Below, in pieces: positions 23,616 to 35,171 of a DNA stretch of 64,000 nt. The stretch is from Multifurca ochricompacta (taxonomy: Eukaryota; Basidiomycota; Agaricomycetes; Russulales; Russulaceae), in the NCBI GenBank assembly GCA_022496185.1, contig WTXG01000108.1:60563-124562 (forward strand), written 5' to 3'. Every line of letters starts with the position of its first letter. Position 1 is the stretch's first letter. The position numbers and the translations under genes were made by a program. The notes beneath the pieces are model-generated. The model saw nothing but the letters and a program-made list of their open reading frames with translations. It made no database searches and had not been told where the DNA came from.

Positions 23616-24087
23616 TGCGAGCTTGTTCGTAGCTACAGCGGGGCCCTATCGAGATTGAATTATAAAGGTGACCAAGGTCAAGTCAGGTCTCTTTATTCTT
23701 ACACTGGTTTCTGCCATTTGAAGGGGAGGGGGGAGAGGGTGTTTAAGGACGTAGAGATAGGGTAGGGATAGGGCAAGGATAGGGATAAGGATAAGAAGGA
23801 TGAATGATGATATGAGTATGAGTATGAGGAGTATGAGTGTGTGGAGCGTGAGTGTGTGAGTGTGTGTAACACATTAAACCCCGGTGGTCGAGTCTAGAAC
23901 GCGAAGAGTGCAACCGAGCCGAGAGCCGAGGGCTGTCCCCTTCCCCGCTTCCCCCCCCCCGTTCTACCATTCCCCGCCCTAGCCTACCTCACGCAGCAGC
24001 TAACGATGTAAAGTGCGCTAATGACCACACAACACCATATGACGAACGAATATTTTGATATTATTCAACATTCGATACCCAGGTCAA
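23616..24087. other. PIN gene upstream region with simple repeats
   Basis: This is the 5' flank of the PIN gene and 3' flank of prefoldin 5, both on the minus strand. A run of degenerate ggatag/gggata and gagtatga/gtgtgt repeats fills about 23755-23875, followed by a C run near 23950. No coding sequence was seen. Confidence 0.6.
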
Positions 24088-24787
24088 TCAATCCTTGGAT
24101 GGGACCTGAGTTTGTAACTTTGATTGAATTACATTGACCAAATAATTCATGTTATCCTGCTTCTTCTCTATCGTCTCCTGTAACCCATCCAATTTCGTCT
24201 TGATATACTCCACCTTATCTTCATAATACTTGACCGTCTGAGCTCGCGTCTATCATGTGTGTCTATCTCTAGCCAAAGTAAGAAAGAAATTGACTATGCT
24301 CCGCCCACCTTTTGAACGTAATACCCCGTCCCAACGTCGATGATCACGTTCTCCACGTCTCGTAACTTGCCCGGTACGTATAGAGAGCTCGTAAGTGGCA
24401 CCAAAATCGTTTTACCTCCACATCGAACAAAGTGTATGTTTTCGCGTTTAATAGAAAAAAAGAAAAGAAAAGAAAAGAAAGAGTGCGTGAGAGGGCACAA
24501 GGCGGATCCAAGTATTATACCTTTGTTATCCGATTTGACCTCCTTCGCGCTCTCGATACACGATCTGAATTTAGATTGGGCTTGTTTCAGTTGTGCAAAT
24601 GAGTTGGTCAAATGTGAGAGCTCCTGTTGAATAAGAATGTTATGTATGTTAATCGCGAGCGACGAGAATGCGCCCATCTTATGCTCACCTCTTCGATTTG
24701 TCTTTTCACTTCTACCAATTGAGGAAGCCCGAGATCGGCGACGTTAATTTGTTGAGGAGCGGCGGTAGCGGCAGATGAAGTAGACAT
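24088..24787 (-). CDS. GIM5: Prefoldin subunit 5
   Basis: Alpha-type subunit of the cytosolic prefoldin hexamer, which delivers nascent actin and tubulin to the CCT chaperonin. ATG at 24787 (MSTSSAATAAPQQINVADL); TGA at 24088. Four exons were read. The first ends QIEEE, at the start of the N-terminal coiled coil. The second carries ELSHLTNSFAQLKQAQSKF. The third has the beta-hairpin core (ILVPLTSSLYVPG, then VIIDVGTGYYVQK). The fourth is the C-terminal coiled coil (YYEDKVEYIKTKLDGLQ). Total length of roughly 155-160 residues suits the family. It is divergent to the LCHN-like gene across about 160 bp, which probably holds a shared promoter. Confidence 0.92.
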
Positions 24788-24945
24788 CGATGGACAGTGT
24801 CGGTGTCGGTGTCAATTATTAAACGCTTCTCCCATTTCCATTTCGGTTAATAACCGACTTGACTTAAAGTTTCGGGTTCAGTTCAGGTTCTTTTTGTTTC
24901 TCTCTCTCTCTCTCTTGCCATTTCATTCATTCCCCCACAACGACG

Positions 24946-27479
24946 ATGGCAACGAGCTCAACTTCTGCTTCAAAAAAACAGTTACCACCACCACCACAAG
25001 ATATTGGTATGTGATGAAGAGTGGTTTGGTGCATTAGGTTAGATTCGACTGACCACCACACCTGAAGTCGCCATATTTCACGCGTCGTTTCACCCTACAC
25101 GAGGTAACATCCTCGATTGGTCTCTCAAAGCCAGCGATGGTAAAAAAAAATCACTTAAAAAAAAAAAAGCACATACACACCAAATACTAAAACAAAGGAA
25201 TTTACTTAAGATCTACAACTCGATGGCGTGGAATTCAGCTCGTTACCGAGCGGTCTACACCTCGTCGAACAAGATGTCGTGTACGTAGACATATATCTCT
25301 CATCCCACCCATTCATCCTTCTCCTTCGTTACCAGTTACTTTACCAAAGACACTCATCATGGCGTCTCCATCTTCCGTCGACGTCAGACGTCCGAGCACG
25401 GTCAACGTGGCTTCCGTCTCTCTTCTTTGGGAATCCTCCTTGCCCCTTCCGCACGTCCACGTCCCTGGAGACATGTACCCGCCCTTAAAGCGCTTGCACG
25501 AGATCTACATGCCACGCTCGATGCGCGCCGCGGCGTGAATGAACCGCCTCAGGAAGAGGAAGATGATTGGGCGTCGGTACGAAGATTCTTCGAGTTGCGC
25601 AAGGTGCTTGTTGATGCTAGAAGTGGGAGTGGGAGTGGGAGTGGGAGTCTTGGTGGTGGAACGGGTGGCGCGTGGCGTCGTTGGAGCGAAGAGCTTGATG
25701 TCGGACATGATGATGTTTGTGAAGGGGAGGGGGAAGATCGGTCGGTGAGTCTTGAGATATCCTTTTATTTTTTCATTTTGGTTTTGGTTTTTTTGGGTCA
25801 TCCATGGCGCGCGCGGTCTCCTTTTTGTGAAACGTGATTCTTTCTTTTTTCTCACTCACAGAGGCAGGGCGCGTCATCCCATGCACATATCTATGGACAT
25901 AGTCATGCTAGTCCAACGCTACACCTCCCACACCTACTGCGGATCTTGGGCCCTTCCTCACTCACTCTGTACAAACACGTCCTCGGCCGCAGACGCATAC
26001 TCATCTATACTCAACCACCGGTAGAGTTCGCCTGCTTTATTTGTCAGGTCGCGGCAGATATGTGTTTTGAGGACCAGACCCAGACCCAGACGACTGAAGC
26101 TACTGCTGAATCTAATGACGGCAACGACCCCGACGACGGTCGTTTCTCCGGTGCCATTCCGCAAATGGTGGGTTTAAACGGGAAACAGAAGGAGGGCATC
26201 AACGTGTTGGGCATCGTCACCTTGCATGATATTGGCGTTCTAGAGCGCGAGTCGACAACAGGACGCGGTTGGATAGCATGTACGTCTCATACGTCTCTCC
26301 CCTTCTATTTTCATTTGTCGCTGAGGGTTGTTATATATAGGTACAACCGATGCTGTTTTTCTGGAGAAACCGCAGTACTATGATCTCGTCATCGACATGA
26401 CCACTTTCTCACCCGAGAGGGCCTACTCCCGTCCAAGTCTTCAGCTTTCAGTCAAAGAGCCTTCCACCTTGAATGGTCGAGTGAGCCGAAAGCCATCCTA
26501 TCGTCTATCCACGATTCGCTTCACCTGGAGCGACGTCAAATTATGGAACGAGTTGGATCGAATTCTACAACTGGACGCGGATGCCAACACGAACAGTAGT
26601 TCTTCTTTTACTCGTCGTGCGCCTCCCGCTCAGCTTTGGAGGGATGCGTGGCGCCTATATGAAGATGCGTGTTTGGTCTGTGCGGGGCTTTGGGCGGGCG
26701 CGTGGCCCAGTAATGGGAACAACAACAACAACAACAACAATGGCAATAATAGCAGCGGCGACGGTAGAAGAGTACCACGTTGGGCTGTCGGAGGGCAAGG
26801 ACAAGAACGTGGTTTTATTGACGGTACAGAGGCTGATGATGCTACTGTGCAAGTGAAAGTACGAGCGCGTGGAGAAGGTATCGAAGGTCGACCGATGACG
26901 AACTTGTCATATCGCCGTCCAAGCAGGCGTTATGCTCCGTCGAACGCACAAGTAATACATGAAGAGGATATAGGGAAGTATGAAGATGATAATGACGGTG
27001 GGGAAGTTGGGGGAGAAGGGGGAGGAGTGAGGGATGATGGTGATGGTGATAACGATGGGGAGCTTGGAGAAGGCGTAGTGTTGGTGCGCAGTCGTCAGAG
27101 TCGGACGACATTGGCTTTACTCCAAACGTTTCATGCTCAAACTCGCTTCTTACTCTCCCGTCTCGCCTCTGTCCTTTCGTCCCATACCGCCGCCGCCGCC
27201 GCCACCACCACCACCACCACCACCACCTACCATCATCATCCCAATTCCGATTCCGATCCCGGTGGAGATGAATATCGATATCGAGAGCCAGGGCAAATCA
27301 CGACGACGACGATACAATTAACATTGAGGGATGTGGCTTTACTTGAACTTGGTCCGTTCAGTTCCCTCGACGCTCGTTTTGTAGAATGGTTGGCGGCGGA
27401 ATATTTTCCGGATGCGAGGGTATTTGTTCGTCGTGGATGGAGGGATATCCTTGGGCTTGTCTTTCCTTCCTTTGTTTAA
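24946..27479 (+). CDS. LCHN/DENN-related protein (Anr2-type, DUF4484)
   Basis: Member of the LCHN (DENND11-like) family; yeast relatives include Anr2. DENN-type proteins are usually Rab-GTPase regulators; the role here is inferred from that. ATG at 24946. Three small exons carry VAIFHASFHPTRGNILDW, LDGVEFSSLPSGLHLVEQD and VVYFTKDTHHGVSIF. The next holds SLGILLAPSARPRPWRHV. After an intron comes LLRILGPSSLTLYKHVLG and ILIYTQPPVEFACFICQV, the conserved centre. A further intron (about 26280-26340) leads to TTDAVFLEKPQYYDLVIDM. The last long exon contains Asn, acidic and Pro/Thr low-complexity insertions (from CAA, GAN and CCN repeats) and ends at TAA 27477-27479. Five introns are inferred; all junctions keep frame. 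Confidence 0.85.
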
Positions 27480-28750
27480 GGTTATGGTGGATCGGGAATC
27501 ATCCGGAGACGAGACGAGACGAGACAGGGAAAAAGGAAAAGAAAAAGGGTCCTCGTAAAAAGCCTACTTCCCCCCCCTCCCGCCTGCTTACCCGCCCCGA
27601 TCTCATACACTAGCATGAACGTTGGCTGGAGTTGTTTGCTTTTTTTAACATATTGGTTACATATTATTTTTTTTTAGATCGACGGACTTTGCACCTCTTT
27701 TTTTGAGTTCCATGTGTGTGTGGGAAGAGTTTATTGTCATCACCCATTGTAAGAATAGCGTGAGCGTGAGCTCTGAGCCCGAAACCATCCTCCTCAGTCC
27801 ACTCCGGCCCGCATTGCCTCCTCACGCTTTCAACCCTTTCTTTCAAATATCACCACTTCTGGCTGGACCAGTTTGCTCTCTTCATTAAAAGTTATGCCAA
27901 TAAATATTCTGACATTAATTCGACTATAGTTTCGGACTGTCTCTGATACGGTACAAATGCGATCGTTGCATAGCACGAAAGCTTTACTTAGCATTCTTTT
28001 AGACTGTTTACGCTCCAGGCCGCCTGCCCGTTCATTCGTTTTCATCCGGTTCATCCGGTTTCATCTTTATTGCTATCTCTCTACAGGTATATAAAGGTAC
28101 ATACTTGCTTGTAGTAGGATCACTGAGCAGAAGCGCAATCTACGGTCATTTCTCTCTCTCTTTCTCCTTTTGAATGCTAAGCAACCATCACGACGACGAC
28201 AAGCACAAGGTCAACGAACCCAGCAGCAGCAAAGCCAACAAAGCCAGCAAAGCCAGCAGAACCAGCAAAGCCAGCAAAAACCAGCAAAGCAGCAAAAAGC
28301 CAGTAAAAACAGCCAAAGCCAGCAAGCCTTCGACGTATTCGACATATCGACGCATTTTGGCATATCAAGCATTTCGGCGCATCAGCACTTTCGACGACTT
28401 CAGCATCTTCTTCTCTTTTCCTCTTCTCGCGGAACCTTTCTCCGCAACGAACTCATACGGTCTCGCGATCGTACACCATCATCATCTTTCTTTTTCTTCT
28501 AAGGAAATACGTTTGTATCTATTTTGATTTAACGTCCCAATTTTGACCTTGATATATTTTTATATTAATCAGATCAATATATATATATATATGTGCTTTC
28601 CTGACAGTTTTCAATTCAGAGCAGCCTCCAGCGTTGAATGGAACAGCCAGCTGGAAATATTGTGTAGAACAGATATAGTGCACAGCCAATACTAGCTTAC
28701 CTTGCTTGTGAAGTGGGGGCCAAAGCAACTAGGACTGTACTTTCTAGCTG
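27480..28750. other. Region between LCHN-like gene and NLR-C, with a low-complexity open frame
   Basis: No recognised gene. A TATA-like gtatataaagg at about 28088 is followed by a CT-rich stretch and overlapping open frames at 28170-28502 and 28174-28527. Both are dominated by an imperfect 9-bp repeat (agccagcaa / aaagccagc, about 28215-28325), giving Ser/Lys/Ala-rich or Gln-rich peptides depending on frame. The promoter-like context makes a small expressed gene possible, but nothing shows which frame is used. An (AT)n run lies near 28580. Confidence 0.5.
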
Positions 28751-28939
28751 TACTTCCTAGCAATATCCCTTTTGTCACGTGCCTGATCTTAGATCACCAG
28801 AACCACTTTTGTGAGAGCATCCTGGTCCAACAGGAAACGGCTCTCTAAACCACATTCAAGATGGCGGTTATCAAGCGCTAAAGCTTGCCCGCAACACCCT
28901 GAACTCTTACTACTACCAGCTCAACTAACACTTACCTTC

Positions 28940-31900
28940 ATGTCCTCCCAAACCGTATCCTCCTCAAACTTTCAGATCATCCTCGATGCTTTCCAAGACT
29001 ATGCCAAACAGACCGGCGTAGACCTCAGTGTTACCAATAATCCTTTCGCCGACAAGATTCAAAGCTGTCACTCACCCGACGCTATCTTGGAGTTACTTCA
29101 AGACAGCGCCAAGGCTTTTACTGAGTATCGAGAGGGAAATCGGAAATTGATCAGCTGGCTTAGTCCCGTGGTGCAGGTTCTCCATGCATTTTCAGGCATT
29201 TTCGGCGAAGCTGTTAGCCTGGTAGGCTTCCAGGATTAAGATGGATCCGTCTTGTAAATCTCTAATATTTTATGCTTCGCCACTAGATACCCTTCCAACC
29301 TGCAAAAGCAATCTTTGTCTGTATAGATGCTCTCCTCACCGTACGTGTCTCTCATCCTTTCAACTGTGAGGACCATTTGTGAGTTTTTGCATTTTTTTCG
29401 TTCTATCGATCAGGCCGCTAGCGGCGTCAGCGCGAGCTACGATGCCCTCATGGATCTCTTCGAATGCGTCGGGAACTTCCTCAGACGTCTACACGTTTAT
29501 ACCGAAATGACAGTCACCCCTTTGATGTCCAACATAATCGTGAAGATAATCGTCCAGGTTCTCTCCGTCCTTTCTCTAGCGACGAAACAGATAAAGCAGG
29601 GTCGATTTAGTAAGCACCTTCTCGTTCTAGTCAAACTTCCTTTCATCCTTCTCGATAGAGAAATTCGCGAAGAAACTCTTGGGGGAGAGCGAAATCGAGG
29701 CTGTACTCCAGAGATTGGACAGACTCACCCGGGAGGAGGCCCAGTTGACTGTCGTCCAGACACTCCAGGTTGTTCACGGTTTGATGAACAATATGAAAAC
29801 AGTCATGGACGGTAAGCGATCCATTATCTTTTTCGTTCGATAGTCGCATTTTGTGACACTTTTTTTCCGAGTAGACGGAAGGGCATCGACGGATGGCATA
29901 ATCCAAGCTCTGGGTACGTTCAGCCAACTTAGGCTGCTATATTTGTTTCTTGGGGGGCTGACTGCAGGTTGTTAGTTACGATACAAGAGACAGCAAATGA
30001 GATAAACAAGATGAAGCGTTGGTTATTTCCTACTTTTGCCGTTCATAATCGTCGATGGTGAATATGTTTCGCAGGTGAGCAGTTGCAAAAGGATGTCCGA
30101 AATTGGCTCTCTCCTCCCGACCCATCAAACAATTACAACATTGCGCGGAGAGATCACCACGCCGGGACGGCAGGATGGTTTATCCAAGGCAGTACATTTG
30201 AGAAATGGAAAAGGGATGGCTCCCTCTTGTGGATACACGGTAAACGTAAGGGTTTCTCGGACTTGCCATCTGTTTCAGTCGCTTATAGTTGCGGTGTTAC
30301 CCGATTCTATAGCTGGGTCTGGGAAAAGTATACTCTGGTGGGGGTCACACCAAGTCACCTCTTCCCATGCATCCACTGACATCATCAATTAGCTCCACCG
30401 TCATTCAAGAAGTCAAAGTCCTACACGATGCAGGACTAGCCTTGATGGGATATTTCTATTTTGACTTCAGAGATCTTGCAAAACAAGATATCCGAGGCTT
30501 GTTTACGTCCCTCCTTTCTCAACTCAGTGCCAAATCCGATCCTTGCCATGGGATTCTTTCTAATTTGTATTCAAAATACAACGCTGGATCGCAACAACCC
30601 GATTATAATGCCCTTTTGGGATGCTTGAAGGAGATGTTTGAACTGCCTAATAGGCCCGCGATTTATGTCATTGTGGATGCCCTTGACGAGTGTCCCAACA
30701 CCTCTGGCCTCGTGTCCCCTCGTGACCGAATCCTTGAATTCTTCGAGGATCTCGTCGAGTTACAACTTCCAAATCTACACATCTGCGTCACAAGTCGGCC
30801 CGAAGCTGACATTCTCGATGTTCTTGAACCTTTGGCAACTCATACTGTCTCTCTCCACGACGAAGGCGGACAGAGGAACGATATCATGGATTTCATCAAC
30901 TTCGTCGTCCAGTCAGACCGGAAGATGCGGAGATGGAGAACTGAGGATAAGAAACTGGTGATTGACACGCTCTCACAGAGAGCCGACGTGATGTGAGCGC
31001 GCCCACAGTATTTAGGCGCCTTCTTACTCGGTTCTCACGACATCACACAGGTTCCGATGGGTATACTGTCAGCTCGAAACGTTACGTCGCTGTTTTCCCG
31101 CAGCGCTGAGGCACGCCTTGGATGAATTACCTGAAACCTTGGACGAAACGTACGAGCGCACGTTACTAAGCATCGACAAGGAGAGACGAGAATATGCCCA
31201 AAGAATTTTCCAATGCCTCGCGGTGTCTGTTCGTCCACTTCGTGTGGAAGAACTCGCCGAGGTTCTTGCAGTTCGTTTTGGCACTGGACAGATACCCCAA
31301 TACTACGCGGATTGGCGCCTTGAAGATGCACAAGAGGCCATCTTATCTGCATGTTCCAGTCTTATAACCATTGTCAATCAGGACGGGTCTCTAGTTGTTC
31401 AATTTTCGCATTTCTCTGTAAAGGAGTTCTTGATATCAAGTCGCCTCGCCGCTTCGGGAGAGATTCTCTCTCGCTTTCACATTCTTCCTGGTCCGGCACA
31501 TGCAGTTCTCACCCAGGTTTCCCTCAGTATCCTTCTCCAACTAGATGATAAAGTCGACAAGGATCGAATCAAACAGTTTCCACTCGCTATATATGCCGCT
31601 CAGCACTGGGTGGAACATTCGAAGTTTGGAGATGTATCTGGATCATCCACTATACAGGAGATGATGGATCGTTTGTTCGACCCGGACAAGCCATATTTTG
31701 CGACATGGGTGTGGATACACGATATCGACAATCCTTGAGGGAACACATGTACACAACACATCCGACACGGTCGTACAATATCCCGTTATACTATGCGGCA
31801 CTCTGCGGATTCTATCGAATTGCAGAGCGATTGATGGTCACTCACCCACGGGACATGAATAGGAGGGGCGGATATCACGGGAGTGCGTTGGGTGCTTCGC

Positions 31901-32930
31901 TGGAGAAGGGACATATTGATATCGCAATGTCGCTTCTTGAGAGAGGTGTCGATGTGGATTGCCAAGATCGCGATGGCCGGAGTTTGCTTCACAGAGCAAC
32001 ATATAGCTGGCGTCGTGATGTCATGGTATTGTTAATTGAGCACGGCGCGAAGATCAACGTAAAAGACGAGCGGGGGGAGACACCATTATTCAAGGCGTCA
32101 AGCAGCGGCAGTACTGAAGTTGCACGAATATTATTGGGGCACGGCGCAGATGTGAATACGATGAACAATGAAGGGATGACCCCGTTGATGCCTGCATCAC
32201 GATTTGGGCACCACGCTGTCGTGAAATTACTGCTCGACAATGGCGCATCCTATCGCATCCGTAATAACGACGGCTGGACTGCATTGCAATTCGCATCCGA
32301 CTGTGGACATCTCGATATGGTAAAGCGTTGCTTGACCACGGCGCGTATGTAAACTCTCGGAGCAACAATGGCTGGACTTCATTGATCGCTGCATCAAGAA
32401 ACGGTTATCATAGTGTCGTGCGACTGTTGCTCGACAGGGGTGCATCCATCGACATCCGCGACAAAGACGGCTGGACTGCATTACAGTGGGCATCCCACTT
32501 TGGACGTCTCGATGTTGTGAAGGAATTGCTTGACCACGGCGCGCATGTAAACTCTCGGGACAACGACCGCTTGACGCTATTGATGTCTGCATCAGGAAAC
32601 GGTTATCATAGTACCGTGCGACTATTACTCGACAGGGGTGCATTCATCGACATCCGCGACAAAAACGGCTGGACTGCATTACAGTTCGCATCCCGCGATG
32701 GACATCTCGATGTTGTGAAGGAGTTGCTTGACCACGGCGCGAATGTTAATATCCTGGATAAAGATGGCTTGACGCCATTGGTCTCTGCATCAGAAAACGG
32801 TTATATAGTATCGTGCGACTATTACTCGACAGCGGTGCATCCATCGACATCCGCGACAAAGACGGCTGGACTGCATTACCGTTCGCATCCCGCGATGGAC
32901 ATCTCGATGTTGTGAAGGATTTGCTTGACT
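28940..32930 (+). pseudogene. Goodbye-NACHT-ankyrin NLR-like gene, copy C, decayed
   Basis: Third paralogue, opposite in orientation to A and B. The ATG at 28940 (MSSQTVSSSNF), splice sites, P-loop, Walker B IYVIVDALDECPN (about 30660-30700) and VTSRPEAD are retained. Single-base deletions relative to copies A/B break the frame at about 29955 (cttgggggg for cttgaggggg), 31736 (end of the NACHT tail; TGA follows), 32325 and 32800 (both within ankyrin repeats). The gene stops matching at 32930, within an ankyrin repeat at LLD, where unrelated repetitive DNA begins. Only about nine ankyrin units remain and the acidic linker and last five repeats are missing. The homologous leader extends upstream to about 28751, but no FunK1 module is present. 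It could still yield truncated proteins. Confidence 0.88.
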
Positions 32931-33471
32931 AGGGCTGCGCGCCGTACCGTATCTTACGGTATGATGGCCCGTAGTACGGTTGCCGTACCCGTACCATACC
33001 AGCTCAAGTCTTTTTTTTTTTTGAAATCGATTTTATTCGCGCTTCAAGGCCGTGCCTAAATCGCACGGCTATTACCGGTACATAATGGCTACTGTTTGTG
33101 CAAGTTGGAAGTAAAGTGAAACCCCTTGATAGGGGGGAAAAGTGGTGGAGAAAATTGTGTGTGTAACAACACGGAAAGGAAAGGGAAATGGGAAAAAAAA
33201 AAGTGGGAGGTAGAGGCGGGGACGAGGTGTGAATAGTGTTGTGACGGCCCCGGCTCGGCTGAAGCCGCGGCTTAGGCCCGGCTTTTGGCGGCTTAGGCTT
33301 TTCAAAAACTCAAGCCTGGGCCGTAGCGACGGCTTCCAGCCGGCTTAGGCCCGGCTCAGGCCCAAGCTGCGGCTTTACAGCGTCAAATCAAGTTTTAAGC
33401 TGCATTTTTTGAAGGACTTGTAGTTTACATTATATCAACCCCTAGCCACTGCTTGGCCTTCTGCCATATTA
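32931..33471. mobile_element. Remnants of hAT-like/MITE ends
   Basis: At 32931 NLR-C is interrupted by tagggctgcgcgccgtaccg, followed by repeated and inverted ccgtac/gtacgg words up to about 33000 and again near 33055-33085. This is a sub-terminal repeat pattern common in hAT-like elements. A second end-like sequence starts at 33234 (tagtgttgtgacggcc) with repeated ggcttaggcccggct words to about 33375. I could not find matching opposite ends or target duplications for either, so they are likely truncated or rearranged fragments. Confidence 0.45.
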
Positions 33472-34096
33472 TGGAGGGAATAGACTATAGATAGGGGGTA
33501 CCAGTGTTAGTCTGGTACGGCTAGCTGAATTTGCCGGTACGGTTGGCAATAGCACAGAAATCGACCTAAGAGCAGAGCAAGCGCGAATAAGAGTAAAAGC
33601 GATTGTTAGTTCGCTTTTGTGAGAACTAAGTTGAAGCAGACAGGTGGATAGAAAGGATCAAACTGGATGATTGATTCAAGACAAACTAATGAGGCTTTTA
33701 TACATTTTAACTATAGGAGTCAATATAGGAGAGATAACACAATAAAGTCGAAACTGGAGGCCAAGATCTGGCCAGAGAATCATACATTGTAAACTACAAG
33801 TCAATCAGAATGAAATGCGAAGCAAAGATGCAAGACAAAGGGGCACACGAAAGAAGTGGATCTGTAATGTATAACTGTGTGGGTTTTAGTCACACTTGTA
33901 TAAAATGAGACCGGAATAAAATGAAAATGGAAATATAAAATGCATCAACTCTTCCGAACATAAAACCATAATTTTGCAGTAATCTTGAGTAGCCACGAAT
34001 GAATGCGGCGATAATCTTGTGTCCGAGTGCGATCTTGACACTCCTAAGATCCTTCTCCTCTGGCCGGGCCAGTCTGTCGGAATGCACAATGCAGCA
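33472..34096 (-). mobile_element. Solo copia LTR with perfect TSD
   Basis: This 625-bp stretch is the reverse complement of the LTRs of the copia element at 35172-40871: it begins tggaggg and ends tgcagca, giving 5'-TG...CA-3' on the minus strand. It is flanked on both sides by tatta (33467-33471 and 34097-34101), a perfect 5-bp target-site duplication. That is the footprint left when an integrated element loses its interior by recombination between its own two LTRs. Confidence 0.92.
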
Positions 34097-34210
34097 TATT
34101 ATGTCTCCCATTTAATTCCTGTAACATAAGTTGTCTTATTTTAGCTTGTATCAATAACAGTGTAATGCTCAGCGAGGCGTCCTGTGCGACATGCACAAGT
34201 CGGCGTGGGC

Positions 34211-34797
34211 TAGTGTTCGCCATGGGTAACCCGCGGGTAAAAACACATGGACCTGTACCTGTACCTGTATGTACCCGGACCTTACACCAAGGGTACAGGT
34301 TTGCCATACTACGGGTATGGGTACACCACGGGTCGTATACCTGCGGGTAAGGGTAGATATTTACATTTTAAGTCTGATAGCCTAGAATAACATTGTACTA
34401 CTTAAGCTATAATCCATTCATCATCTGGCCATTCTTCATTGTTTTTGGTATCAGGTTGAGATGCTGCATACTTTAAATCAGCAGTCTCTACATAACTGGC
34501 CTTCATCCAAGCTCCCAAACATAGAAGAGCCTAAGTTGTATGCAATGGGACCACTGGGTCTGTATACAGTATCTACAATACATGTACTGTATAGTTTTTC
34601 TGTGGCTGGTGCAATGCCACATGCATTGCTGCCCTCATTGCCGCCCTTTCCAATTTCAGCTTACCCACTCTGGCGGGTAAGGGTTGGGTGTCTGCGGGTA
34701 GGGGTCACATGAGGGGTATGAGATGTGACCCCGACCCGTACCCGCATGTACCCTGACCACATACCCAGCGGGTTGCGCCTACCCGTAGCGAACACTA
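34211..34797. mobile_element. Non-autonomous hAT-like element (587 bp)
   Basis: The left end reads tagtgttcgc catggg and the right end, reverse complemented, tagtgttcgc tacggg: a perfect 10-bp terminal inverted repeat with imperfect extension. The flanks gcgtgggc (34203-34210) and gcatgggc (34798-34805) match at 7 of 8 bases, which fits the 8-bp target duplication of hAT transposons. Sub-terminal DNA on both sides is packed with gggta/tacccg words, possible transposase binding sites. The interior is AT-rich with no transposase, so it would depend on an autonomous relative. Confidence 0.85.
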
Positions 34798-34805
34798 GCA
34801 TGGGC

Positions 34806-35171
34806 CCACTAGCTCAGACCTAATGTTCGGCTCAGACTAATGTCCGGCTCACCCAAGGCTCTGGGTCTGGGATCTGCAACAGGCCTGGCACAACAGGGCC
34901 AGGCCTCTAGCTTCAAGGTAGACAGGGATTTGTGCTATAACCAAGCACAGAGGGAGACGGGAAGAGTCAGCCAAAGGGAGCTAATCCCCTAAGGCTGTTG
35001 AGTGGGGATCAGGCTCAGCTGCAGTGCCAGAAGCACATCAAGCAAACTGGGCTCAAGGGAAGTGGCAGAGGGGTTCAAAGGAAGGGTACACACCCATTGC
35101 CAGAGGCAATGGGGGTCCTGCAGGGATCTCAAGGACGCAAAAAAAGGGGAAAAGGCTTCTGATGTATTGGG
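34806..35171. other. Unclassified repeat-like DNA left of the copia element
   Basis: This stretch carries short direct repeats (aatgttcggctcagac / aatgtccggctcac; caggcctgg / ccaggcctc) and broken open frames without a recognised domain. It has the look of a degraded mobile-element fragment but cannot be assigned. Its last five bases (ttggg) do not match the five bases after the right LTR. Confidence 0.35.

Noticed and set aside
27133..27321. Polyproline open frame on the plus strand
   Set aside because: It is another frame of the CCN/ACC repeat inside the LCHN-like gene's last exon, whose own frame is long and continuous.
33886..34111. Two overlapping open frames on the minus strand
   Set aside because: They lie within the solo LTR and recur in the LTRs of the full copia element; LTR sequence, not genes.
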